This document shows positions 1 through 8,478 of a DNA stretch of 60,000 nucleotides, piece after piece. Each line of letters opens with the position of its first letter. The stretch's first letter is position 1. Made by a program: the position numbers and the translations under genes. A model generated the notes under the pieces. It made no database searches and was not told where the DNA came from. It worked only from the letters and a program-made list of their open reading frames with translations. The DNA comes from Symsagittifera roscoffensis (taxonomy: Eukaryota > Xenacoelomorpha > Acoela > Convolutidae): NCBI RefSeq assembly GCF_963678635.1, contig NC_087062.1, positions 96,899,705 to 96,959,704 on the forward strand, written 5' to 3'.

Positions 1-3000
1 GGTCTGTTTCAATGGAAACGGATGCCGTTTGGACTTTGCAATGCGACAGCCACGTTTCAAAGATTGATGGCACACGCGCTGATAGGCGTAACAAAGAAGT
101 ATGGCAATCTGGTAATGTGCTACGTGGATGACGTGGTAATAGCAACGCCAACATTGGAGGACCACATTGAGAGACTAGACGAGGTGTTCGCGTGCATGAA
201 GAGATCGGGGCTAAAGTGTAAACCATCAAAGTGCGAGATACTCAAAGACTCAATTAAATACTTGGGCAGGATGGTAGATAAGCACGGCATCAGACCTGAT
301 CCAGACGCCGTGGAGGCAGTCCTAACCTGGAAGTCACCGAAGACGGAACAGCAGTTGATGAGCTTCCTGGGCTTCGCTAACTACTACAGAGAGTTCATCA
401 AAGGCTACGCGGGCAATGTGTACCCGATGCAACAATTGATGAGGCACAAGGGCAAGAAGTTCACATGGAACAACGCAGCGGAAGAGTCATTCCAGAGGAT
501 AAAGAAAGAGCTATGTGAGGCACCAGTACTGGGTATGCCGTCTGAGAAGGGGATGTACGTGCTGGACACGGATGCGTCGGTAGTTGCGATTTCGGGAATT
601 CTCCATCAGGAACAGGAATGGAACGGGAAAACAGTCTTGAGACCAATAGCTTACGGGAGCAAAGTCCTGAGTGACACGGAAATGAAGTACGGAGCACCGA
701 AAGCAGAGATGTTCGCGGTGGTTACCTTTGTTGAGAAGTACAGGGCGTACCTGGGCAGTGAGCCATTCAAATTGCGAGTCGACAACCGGGCACTAAGCTG
801 GCTGAAAACGTACTCGATGGACCAAAGTTACATCGGGAGGTGGATAGTTCGCCTAGACGGATACAACATGATAATTGAGCATAGAACACGAGATAAACAT
901 CAAAATGCCGACAGCTTGAGTAAGAAGACGGAATTCTACGAGAGACAAGAACAGAGAGAGGCAGACAGACCTGAGATCAAAGATGGCTTCTCCTTCATGG
1001 ATAAAGAAACGTACGACAGTCTTCCACTCACGAGATGGCTGGACAAATCAGGCAAGCCGATTGAAGATCATCCGGAATTACCTAAAGAACACCCAGAAAA
1101 GACCATCTTGAAGAAAAGCATAGGGATTCCCATGGAGATAATGCTCAGGTCCAAGATCGTGAGGGAAACACTCAAGGCAAAAGGTTATGATCTCAAACAG
1201 GTAGAAGCGGGAACTGCTCGAATAGATGAAGACTTAATAAGGCTGCTTGAGAAACTATCAGATGACAAACCCATGATCCAAGAGAAGGGTCAAGAGGAAC
1301 CGGAAGTCACCATACTTCGAAAACGAGAGACAGTGAACAACACTGACTCCTCAATTGGGGACGTCGCTGATAGCAAAGACGTCGTGCGGTCACTAATTGA
1401 CAAAATCCCCGAAGAGATTCTGGAACAGACCAAGGTTAGGAAAAAGAGAGTGGCGTTCAAAGAAGAGACTGAACACCTGGGACTAGATCAAGAGTCCGGG
1501 GAGTGTTCCAACTTCATGGAAGAAGAGGAAACCGGAGAAGGGAAATTGTCCGGGGAGCGTGAAGAATGGGATGAAGACTCGGATGAGAGCAGCGAAGACC
1601 AGGACAGTCTGTGCATGATACTGGCGGAGGAGAAGATTAGACAACATGACAGGGAGTTACAGACGGATCCATCTTCAGGGACGTACAATCTGGACATACA
1701 AGAGGTACGAGGTGGTGAAGAACTTGAGAAAATTGCGGTTTCAAGGAAGCCATTCAGGGAACTATCATGCAACTCGAACGTCAGAACGAATCTGGTGCCA
1801 GACGTCGGCATGAGAATCGTGAAAAGGATCATATGCGTAAAGCTGAGTGATGACATCCACAACCCTGGTGAGATGAATGGACAGATCATGGCGCTAAAGG
1901 AGCATGTCAAGGCGAGATATAGGCTGTCAGACATAATAAGAGCCCAGAAGAATGACAAAATGACAAGCAACCTCTCCAAATGGATCCAGTCAAGGATCAA
2001 GGAGAAAGGGGAACTTGAGGAAGACAGCTACAAGATCTTGAGCCAGTTCTACAAAGAGAAGGAAGACTTACTCTATCACACAGCTGATGGGGTGGTAGCG
2101 TGTAAGAGGAGAGATGAGGAAAAGATACTACACAAACATAACCTCATCATACTGCCACAATTGTATCAAACGGAGGTGCTTTTCAGATCACACGACCAGA
2201 TGGGGCACCAGGGGATAGACAAAGTACAACAAAGGATACTTCATAGGTTTGATTGGCCGGGAATGAGAAAAGCTTGTGAGAGATGGGTGAATGCCTGCCT
2301 AGCATGTCTTCAGGTAAGAGACCCAAGGAAGATGAAGTTTCCCCTCAAGTCTGTCGAGAGCTCAGAATTCAATGAAGTAGTGCAGATAGACCATCAAAAA
2401 ATCTGCATGACGGAGTCGGGTTATAACCAAATACTGGTTATAATAGATCACTTCACAAAGTTGGCGGAAGCGGTTCCGTGCCAGACAGCCTCGGCCGAGG
2501 AGACATGTGATCATCTGATAACACATTGGATATCGCGGTATGGTTGCCCAAAGACTTTTCAGTCGGACAACGGCAAAGCTTTTGTGGGAGACTTGACTAA
2601 AGAATTGATGAAGAGATCGCACATTGCTCAAGCACACTCGACGACCTATCATCCACAGACAAATGGTTTGGTAGAGAGACAGAACAGGACACTGGTCAAC
2701 ATGTTCAGGGTGTACTGCTCAAGATACATGACGGATTGGGACAAATACCTGCCACAGGTAGTAGGAGCCTACAACAGTACTCAGCACTCAACGACGGGCA
2801 TCAGTCCTTTCATGATGTTGACGGGCAGGGAGAGGGCAATGCCTCTAACATTCTTCTACCCGGAATACGAGGGGAAAAGGACGTCGCCTCAAGCATATGT
2901 GAAGGAAGCAATTAAAAGACAGCAAGAGCTAAATGAACTATGCAGGAGGAATACGGCGCAAGCGCAAATGAGACAACGCAAGAAATACGACGAAAAGATA

Positions 3001-3780
3001 TTGCAAGCAAAGCCATATGAAGTGGGCCAGTACGTGTGGGTCTTCCAAAATGTCATACCACCCAAGGGGACGAAAAAACTACTCAAGAAGTGGAGGGGAC
3101 CATTCATGATAACGGAAGTACATCAAAAAGGACGGTTCTACCGCTTGAGTACTGGGCGAGCAGCACATTACGAAAATCTGAAGCCTCACGTCCCGTCCCC
3201 GGAAGACTGGTGCCTGCCGAAAGACATGGAAGGTCTCGAGTACCTGGTGGTGGAACCTGCGTGTGAGGTAAATGAAAAGGGTACAAGAGAGAAAAATGAT
3301 GGCAATGAAAACTTGAGCTTGGACGACAATGAGAAGATAGAGGTGGAGTCTGAAGCAGGATCGTTTGCAGAAGAGGACTGGAACGACCCGGAGCAAGATG
3401 AGGTGCCGAAGTGGATGGAGCCAGATCGACCAATACCACCGGAAACCAGAACTGGCAATCGTAAACGGACCGGTATGAGGTACAACAGGTACGGCGATGA
3501 CTTCTTATTTGACAAGATACAGCCAGACAAGTTGGGCGAGGAGCTACTGAGTGCGGGCGAGCTGGAAGCCGAAGAGGAATGGCAGGTCATCAACGATGGT
3601 GGGCACTATCCGCAGGAAGACTACTCGACACCGGAATTGGAGACGGACCTCGAACAGAGTGAGATAGAGAGGAGGGAGAATACGAACTTGAGGATACTAG
3701 AATGGATGCGCGATGTCAAGAACGAAAGTCACGAAGGACAGAGCATTCAACAAGTCGACATGTCATCGGAGAAATACTAG
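1..3780 (+). CDS. pol: Element A Pol, partial: RT (C-terminal part), RNase H, integrase
   Basis: The reading frame is open from base 1, so the first ATG at 22 is not a real start. Domains in order are: RT with the catalytic YVDD box at 121-132; the RT/RNase H connection; Ty3-type RNase H with DTDAS at 565-579; a long acidic linker (about 960-1980); the integrase HHCC zinc module (about 2190-2320); and a DD35E core with Asp codons at 2389 and 2566 and Glu at 2674. A GPF module (WRGPFMI, about 3090) follows. The frame stops at TAG 3778-3780, where element B has ATG, and coding continues directly after it into the macro-like module. I therefore regard the TAG as a lesion. The product would be the replication and integration polyprotein of the element. 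Confidence 0.93.
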   Translation, partial: GLFQWKRMPFGLCNATATFQRLMAHALIGVTKKYGNLVMCYVDDVVIATPTLEDHIERLDEVFACMKRSGLKCKPSKCEILKDSIKYLGRMVDKHGIRPDPDAVEAVLTWKSPKTEQQLMSFLGFANYYREFIKGYAGNVYPMQQLMRHKGKKFTWNNAAEESFQRIKKELCEAPVLGMPSEKGMYVLDTDASVVAISGILHQEQEWNGKTVLRPIAYGSKVLSDTEMKYGAPKAEMFAVVTFVEKYRAYLGSEPFKLRVDNRALSWLKTYSMDQSYIGRWIVRLDGYNMIIEHRTRDKHQNADSLSKKTEFYERQEQREADRPEIKDGFSFMDKETYDSLPLTRWLDKSGKPIEDHPELPKEHPEKTILKKSIGIPMEIMLRSKIVRETLKAKGYDLKQVEAGTARIDEDLIRLLEKLSDDKPMIQEKGQEEPEVTILRKRETVNNTDSSIGDVADSKDVVRSLIDKIPEEILEQTKVRKKRVAFKEETEHLGLDQESGECSNFMEEEETGEGKLSGEREEWDEDSDESSEDQDSLCMILAEEKIRQHDRELQTDPSSGTYNLDIQEVRGGEELEKIAVSRKPFRELSCNSNVRTNLVPDVGMRIVKRIICVKLSDDIHNPGEMNGQIMALKEHVKARYRLSDIIRAQKNDKMTSNLSKWIQSRIKEKGELEEDSYKILSQFYKEKEDLLYHTADGVVACKRRDEEKILHKHNLIILPQLYQTEVLFRSHDQMGHQGIDKVQQRILHRFDWPGMRKACERWVNACLACLQVRDPRKMKFPLKSVESSEFNEVVQIDHQKICMTESGYNQILVIIDHFTKLAEAVPCQTASAEETCDHLITHWISRYGCPKTFQSDNGKAFVGDLTKELMKRSHIAQAHSTTYHPQTNGLVERQNRTLVNMFRVYCSRYMTDWDKYLPQVVGAYNSTQHSTTGISPFMMLTGRERAMPLTFFYPEYEGKRTSPQAYVKEAIKRQQELNELCRRNTAQAQMRQRKKYDEKILQAKPYEVGQYVWVFQNVIPPKGTKKLLKKWRGPFMITEVHQKGRFYRLSTGRAAHYENLKPHVPSPEDWCLPKDMEGLEYLVVEPACEVNEKGTREKNDGNENLSLDDNEKIEVESEAGSFAEEDWNDPEQDEVPKWMEPDRPIPPETRTGNRKRTGMRYNRYGDDFLFDKIQPDKLGEELLSAGELEAEEEWQVINDGGHYPQEDYSTPELETDLEQSEIERRENTNLRILEWMRDVKNESHEGQSIQQVDMSSEKY
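1494..1557 (+). promoter_or_regulatory. Two internal copies of the polypurine-tract core (element A)
   Basis: GTCCGGGGAG occurs at 1494-1503 and 1548-1557 in the acidic linker between RNase H and integrase, both times read as S-G-E. The same ten bases lie at 14293-14302, directly before the 3' LTR, where they form the polypurine tract. Copies in the same place are at 32562 and 32616 in B, and at 56308, 56374 and 56440 in C. A role as extra plus-strand primers is inference. Confidence 0.5.
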
Positions 3781-4503
3781 AAGACGGAAGACCCTCTCTT
3801 CGGCTGGACGGCGACAGACAGCCCACTGGAAATTCCACCGGACAATTCAGAACCGACACCATCGACGGGGACGTCGATAAATATTTTTGTCCGGGGAGTG
3901 GGGGTAGGACTTACCCACACCGAAAATTTGATGATTAAGAAGCTCAAGGAAATAAGAGAAACGAGCGAATTGGAACTGGAACAGGAAGAACCAGAGCCTA
4001 CCATAGGACGGAATTTCAAAACGAAATTTGAAATACCCAATGAGTACTCGGAAAACATCATGATAACGGATAGCGACTTCATCCTGTCAAACAGGACTAG
4101 CGCGATCTGCATTACGGCGGACATGAGCTTCAAATCAAGACTGGAAGCTGACTTCAGAAGAGAATACCAGAACATAGAGTTTCTGTTCAGACAGAGACCA
4201 GGACTGGGAGGGATGGCAGCGCTTCCACCATCAGTGGCACAAGTCCCAGGGAAATACCTGTGCTTCCTAGTGACAAGGGTCAATGACAGAAACACAATTG
4301 ATCCCGAACACGTGATGTTGGCACTAACAAGACTACGAGACTTCATGATTGAAAGAGGGATAACGGAGGTCTCAATGCCGGTGTATGACCCAAACAGGGG
4401 CAAATTGAGCCCAAGGGAATTGTACGCCATCCTACACGTAGTCTTCGCAGAAACCGAGATAATGGTGTATCTCCACAAGAAGTACTACTTGAGCATTGCC
4501 TGA
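3781..4503 (+). CDS. Element A Pol C-terminal extension: macro-domain-like module
   Basis: This continues the pol frame after the TAG at 3778 and ends at TGA 4501-4503; the first ATG is at 3898. Counting from that ATG, residues about 55-195 have the layout of a macro domain of the TARG1/OARD1 type. A beta strand and an ITADMSF helix-cap segment (72-78) are followed by a basic helix (about 80-100), a GKYLCFLVTR strand (118-127), a long helix (about 138-153), an SMPVYDPNRG strand-loop (159-168) and a final EIMVYL strand. Macro domains bind ADP-ribose or related nucleotides. The usual glycine-rich phosphate loop is replaced here by DPNRG, so binding or catalysis cannot be assumed. The module is present in copies B and C, which argues that it is a stable part of the element. 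Assignment rests on motif layout, not on a search. Confidence 0.7.
   Translation, partial: KTEDPLFGWTATDSPLEIPPDNSEPTPSTGTSINIFVRGVGVGLTHTENLMIKKLKEIRETSELELEQEEPEPTIGRNFKTKFEIPNEYSENIMITDSDFILSNRTSAICITADMSFKSRLEADFRREYQNIEFLFRQRPGLGGMAALPPSVAQVPGKYLCFLVTRVNDRNTIDPEHVMLALTRLRDFMIERGITEVSMPVYDPNRGKLSPRELYAILHVVFAETEIMVYLHKKYYLSIA
3881..3920 (+). promoter_or_regulatory. Invariant 40-nt element: T-tract, PPT core and hairpin
   Basis: Bases 3881-3920 are identical in all three elements (B 34949-34988, C 58920-58959). The block has a T-run, the PPT core GTCCGGGGAG (3889-3898) and an inverted repeat at 3898-3920 with 9-nt arms (one mismatch) and a GGACT loop. It is read in a different frame (F-V-R-G-V) from the S-G-E copies. 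No synonymous change in 13 codons between families as diverged as A and C points to constraint on the nucleic acid. It may be a central polypurine tract or an RNA structure; GGTAGG inside it could also be a splice donor. Confidence 0.6.
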
Positions 4504-5034
4504 GTTGGGTACATGGGGGTCTCGAGTCGAGAGTAAGGGAGTGGTCTTGAGTCAGGTACTGGGGACGACACAGGTAAAGGGGTCTTAAACACGACTGGCA
4601 TGACAATTGAATTTTACGGGATTGATGGTGCTAAAACATAAAATGAATCTGCATGCTTTTAGTGAAACTCCAATTTGAAATTGTTTTAAGTGGGCTAGAA
4701 ATGGTAGGATTTTAACCATACGGGTAAAAGGGGGTTTTTAGGCTAGGAATATGGCATGGCAGGTTTTAATATGGTTTCTGTTTTCAGATCAAGTTTGAAA
4801 ACAAAGTTGAAAATTCAACAACACCCAAGCGAGAGACAGAAAAGATAATCTGATGACCTCGTGATAATTGACACCTGCAACCAGTATTTGCAAAGAAACA
4901 TTTCTAGAGAAATCTCGAATTGGTACAATCTTGAGTTGGTATAATATTGAGTTGGTATAATCTTGAGTTGCTATAATCTTGAGTTGGTATAATCTTGAGT
5001 TGGTCAACATTGGAATACGTCCCGAAGTCACATA
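4504..5034 (+). promoter_or_regulatory. Spacer between pol and the second gene, with candidate 3' splice site
   Basis: About 530 bases without a credible gene. TTTTCAG at 4781-4787 matches the nematode 3' splice consensus and has counterparts at 35855-35861 in B and, as TTTTCTAG, at 59881-59888 in C, always 80-260 nt before the start of the second gene. This suggests that the second gene is expressed from a cis- or trans-spliced RNA. Five 16-bp tandem units (TTGAGTTGGTATAATC and variants) lie at 4931-5006. No donor site was identified with confidence. Confidence 0.55.
4931..5006 (+). repeat. 16-bp tandem repeat just upstream of the second gene (element A)
   Basis: Five units start at 4931, 4947, 4963, 4979 and 4995, with consensus TTGAGTTGGTATAATC. 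Most unit junctions create CTTGAG. Element B has a different tandem repeat of 20 bp at the same place (36008-36055), sharing only the TTGAGTTGGTA part. Confidence 0.85.
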
Positions 5035-8000
5035 ATGGCAGAAAGATTCTGGAAGTCCATGCCCGCGGCCCTGAAGAAGCCCACTCTTGACGAACTGTAC
5101 AGACGCCTGAGGGACCTGGACTACACCCAGATAGATGAGAGAATGGCGGTAATGTTGAATGCCATTCTCCAACTGGAAGAGCAGGGCGAGTGCAGGGAGT
5201 CTGCGACGGAGGCTGTCTTGATGGTAGGCTATACCACGGATGGAGTGTCCAACCAGAAACAAACCAGATGGCTGTCCTGGAACGTGGATGGGGCGATAAG
5301 GGGGTTCGATTTGGCAAGGAACCCTGGCTTGAACAACACTACGGAGTATGGTGCAGGGGAATTCCCAATGCCGGTCAGACCGTCCGTCAGGTCCTCAAGC
5401 CAGAGCGCGAGTAAGGTGCCATCAATGACGCGAGCACAGCAAACGACTGAGGCATACCCGGACCTCAGCACTCTGAAGAAGGAACTCGAGAAGACGCAGA
5501 GAGAGAGGAACAAGGCGAACCTAGATCGGGATCAAGCAAGGCTGGGCTGGGAAAAAGCTAAGCTTGAAAGGGACCAGGCAGTCATTGAACGGGATCAAGT
5601 TCAGAAGTTGCTTGAGATGCTGCGGGCGGAACAGGAGCAGGCAGAAAGGGTGCGGGAGAATGCCGCGAATTGTGAGCAGCTGAAGCAGGTTCTTGAGAGA
5701 GATCAGGCAGAACTTAAAAGGATTCAGCAACAACAACGTGAGCTCGATATGCCGAAAGGGGCTAGGCCCAAGGAACGGGTGGTCACGACCTCGAGGCCGG
5801 AGTCACGTATGGAGGTGGATGAAGCTCCCAGGACAAGTGGACGATTCAATCTTGATCGTGAGGCGAGAGAACACATGAGTGAAGGGTTGGAAGTTTGGAT
5901 CCCGAATGAAGCAACGCCCTCCCTGCACAGCCTGGAGGCGCAACCCATACGCCCGTTGATGGACGTGGAACTGCCAGGGTACACCCCTACCTCAACCTCG
6001 AGCGGCAGTCAAATGAGCGGCGGCTCATCCCGTCTGAAGGAGCTGCACGAAAGGTTACAGCAGAAGAGTCGTGAAAACTCAGCAAGGGCGGAGTTTCCCC
6101 CAACGTGTAGGGAGCAGCAGGTCAGAAGCGTCATGGTCTCGAGTTACAAAAAGAACACCGAGAAAAGATACCACAGGCACAATCGGTTGGATTGGAATCC
6201 GGAACAAAGGGCCAGGAGAGATTGTTTTCATGATGCAGCCTGTGTGGAATACCTCTCGTTTCCCCGCGTGCCAGAAGGCGCGGTTCACCTGATTATAGGG
6301 GACAGCCTGTTGCGGGTGTTGACCCGAATCCGATCGCATTGGCAAACGGGGATCTTGAGTTTCGCTGGAGCCGCCACGCCACAGATATTGGCGACACTTG
6401 AGATGCAGGGGATGACTAAAGTGTACACGGTGACCTTAATGATCGGAACAAATGATGTGTCCAGGGGGGAACCTAGGAAAGTGACGAGATTGCACGACAA
6501 GATGTGCTGCCTTCTTGAGGAGCTCAGGATCCAGATGGATCCCATCCTACTGACGATATGCACACTCCCCTACAACATGGGGTTCGACCAACATGCCCAG
6601 GAAATGAATGAGAAGGTACGAAACCTGAACGGAGTGATTCGAGAGATCCATCGGAAGAGTGTGCCTCCCCTCAGACTGCTGGATGTGGCGGAACAGATGG
6701 AGCGAGAGGGATTCCCTGATAACACCTCTGATGATGGCATCCACTTTGACAGACCAAAAGGAGTAGAATGGTTGAATAATGTCTTCCAACGACATATAAA
6801 TGCGCTAGAGGCGGACCTGCTGGAGACGGCCCAATTTACTTTCGGACCACCGCCGAACCCACCCTTCAATGCCTCAAGAGCCCTTTCCAGTCGTTTGGGA
6901 CAGAGGGTCGACTCTAGAGATAGCTCAAGGAGCAACCAACCCAGATTGCCGAGTGTCACACCAATGGAATCCGAGGAGGTGAGATCATCAACGCCCCCGA
7001 GTTCAGTAATATCATCAGTGGTAGTGGCAGAGAGCAAGGGAGAAGAGAGGTCCGTGGAGGCTGCTCGCTTGAAATACGCAGAAAAGGTGAAGAAGCTGGA
7101 TCTAGAGGACTTAGAATGTCGGCGGGAATTGGCGGAGATACTGGGCATCGATCGAGTGTCGCACTTGAGTAGACATCACTGCGTGGATTGGCTAAAGGCT
7201 CATGAGGCGCATTTCTCGAGAGCGAAACTGATGGAGACAGCAGATCTGACAGGGATTCCCATGAAGACGATCATGGGACCAGTTAATTACAGACCTCTCA
7301 AGTTGCTGGGGAGCCCCGGGCTCATATCAGAACCTCCCAAGCACCGGACGAACATCGCCAGAATCAGATTGGCTACTCCAGCACAGCTGAGAGTAGTAGA
7401 AACGTTGCTAAATCCGGGAGAAATGGAATTGCCGGATGCCGCCTACGAAGGCTCGAAACTGGCGACAGATTCCAGGTACGGGAAACCCTGTGGGAGTACC
7501 CAGCTGGCCAAGACGTTGGCGGTCTACGATAGAGCAGACCCAGCTGCCGCAAGGGTAGTCATCGTGGCGGGATCCGACTTTGAAGGCACGTCCCCCAAGC
7601 TGTTTTGGCCAGAGACGTTGATATACTCGTTGCCTGGAGCTAAGCTAAATCAGATGTTAACACTAGTGGTAGCGATAAAATCAGAGATGCCCTGTGAGCC
7701 TGAGTTGCTCCTATTTGCAGGAATGAACGATCACCTTCATGCGGCGGGACTTCTTGAGCAGCTGAGGGCCGGTGAACCAACGCCGAGGAAGATCTGGGAA
7801 GCCATCCAGACATTGTTCGCGGCAATGAATGAAGTGCAGGAGAATGTGGCCTCGAGATTCGGATCCAAGACGAAGGTAGTGTTCACCACGTCCCCTGGAT
7901 ACGCGAGTATGCCACCTGCCATACAGTTCGTGTATGCAGTCCTGATACTGATAGCGGAGGGAAATGAGTGGCGAATCTTGATGGCTGCTCCCAATCGGGA

Positions 8001-8436
8001 ATTGGAACCATCAAAACTGAGGCTCCACAAATCAGAATTGGCGGCAGCGTGGGCGGACATATCCCACGCACTAAGGGGCTTTTACGGACTGGCTGACATC
8101 CTGATTGTACTGGACGAGGTGCTCTTGCTGGAAATATCAAACTTTGCCCGGCAACTTAAGTTCAACCCGGTCATTGGGGACGACCACCCAGCAATAAACG
8201 AGTTGACGGCCAGCTTGTGGTTCAGGAGCATGGAAGTAAAGGTCACGGATCCCACCGGCAAGTCTAGAGTGCCAAGCCATGAGAGAAGAAACGTGGCCGA
8301 GACGGAGAAGCAGCTCGAGTCAATGGCCTACCGTCTGACACAGGAGAATGGTTGGTGGCCATTCTTGACACCGAGGCTAGAGAATGCCACGAACAAGACG
8401 AGAGAGGATGCACCACCCCTCGTGAAGCAAATCTGA
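5035..8436 (+). CDS. Element A second gene, part 1: coiled coil, SGNH/GDSL hydrolase and second SGNH-like domain
   Basis: 1133 codons from ATG 5035; the start is supported by B, whose homologue begins at the matching ATG 36094. Residues about 150-240 are a heptad-rich coiled coil. Residues about 415-590 form an SGNH hydrolase: block I GDS (422-424), a block II glycine in FAGAATP, block III GTND (471-474) and block V DGIH (Asp567, His570), so the catalytic triad is complete. A second region has the same spacing in weaker form: AGSDFEG (845-851), GMND (896-899) and GDDH (1048-1051), with GSD instead of GDS. SGNH enzymes are serine esterases or lipases; GDSL-type esterases are known in some LINE and rotifer retroelements, but the substrate here is unknown. 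There is no signal peptide and no obvious membrane segment. The gene ends in TGA, with coding-like sequence continuing in the same frame. Confidence 0.85.
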   Translation: MAERFWKSMPAALKKPTLDELYRRLRDLDYTQIDERMAVMLNAILQLEEQGECRESATEAVLMVGYTTDGVSNQKQTRWLSWNVDGAIRGFDLARNPGLNNTTEYGAGEFPMPVRPSVRSSSQSASKVPSMTRAQQTTEAYPDLSTLKKELEKTQRERNKANLDRDQARLGWEKAKLERDQAVIERDQVQKLLEMLRAEQEQAERVRENAANCEQLKQVLERDQAELKRIQQQQRELDMPKGARPKERVVTTSRPESRMEVDEAPRTSGRFNLDREAREHMSEGLEVWIPNEATPSLHSLEAQPIRPLMDVELPGYTPTSTSSGSQMSGGSSRLKELHERLQQKSRENSARAEFPPTCREQQVRSVMVSSYKKNTEKRYHRHNRLDWNPEQRARRDCFHDAACVEYLSFPRVPEGAVHLIIGDSLLRVLTRIRSHWQTGILSFAGAATPQILATLEMQGMTKVYTVTLMIGTNDVSRGEPRKVTRLHDKMCCLLEELRIQMDPILLTICTLPYNMGFDQHAQEMNEKVRNLNGVIREIHRKSVPPLRLLDVAEQMEREGFPDNTSDDGIHFDRPKGVEWLNNVFQRHINALEADLLETAQFTFGPPPNPPFNASRALSSRLGQRVDSRDSSRSNQPRLPSVTPMESEEVRSSTPPSSVISSVVVAESKGEERSVEAARLKYAEKVKKLDLEDLECRRELAEILGIDRVSHLSRHHCVDWLKAHEAHFSRAKLMETADLTGIPMKTIMGPVNYRPLKLLGSPGLISEPPKHRTNIARIRLATPAQLRVVETLLNPGEMELPDAAYEGSKLATDSRYGKPCGSTQLAKTLAVYDRADPAAARVVIVAGSDFEGTSPKLFWPETLIYSLPGAKLNQMLTLVVAIKSEMPCEPELLLFAGMNDHLHAAGLLEQLRAGEPTPRKIWEAIQTLFAAMNEVQENVASRFGSKTKVVFTTSPGYASMPPAIQFVYAVLILIAEGNEWRILMAAPNRELEPSKLRLHKSELAAAWADISHALRGFYGLADILIVLDEVLLLEISNFARQLKFNPVIGDDHPAINELTASLWFRSMEVKVTDPTGKSRVPSHERRNVAETEKQLESMAYRLTQENGWWPFLTPRLENATNKTREDAPPLVKQI

Positions 8437-8478
8437 AGTTTCCTTGAGAAACAGCTGGAGCTGGCCGAAAGAAGAGAA
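8434..8478 (+). promoter_or_regulatory. Conserved in-frame UGA with coding-like sequence after it (readthrough candidate)
   Basis: The TGA at 8434-8436 is present at the same codon in element B (39481-39483). The 14 codons between it and the next ATG (8479; B 39526) are open and in frame in both. They differ by six synonymous and three amino-acid changes, the pattern of a selected protein. Either the UGA is read through or it was fixed in a common master copy. Confidence 0.5.

Noticed and set aside
1488-2000. Minus-strand open frames opposite pol and the second gene (for example 1488-2000, 6570-7148, 12502-13173, 27654-28427)
   Set aside because: Mirror frames of biased coding DNA. Several recur at the corresponding places in A and B only because the sense strand is conserved.
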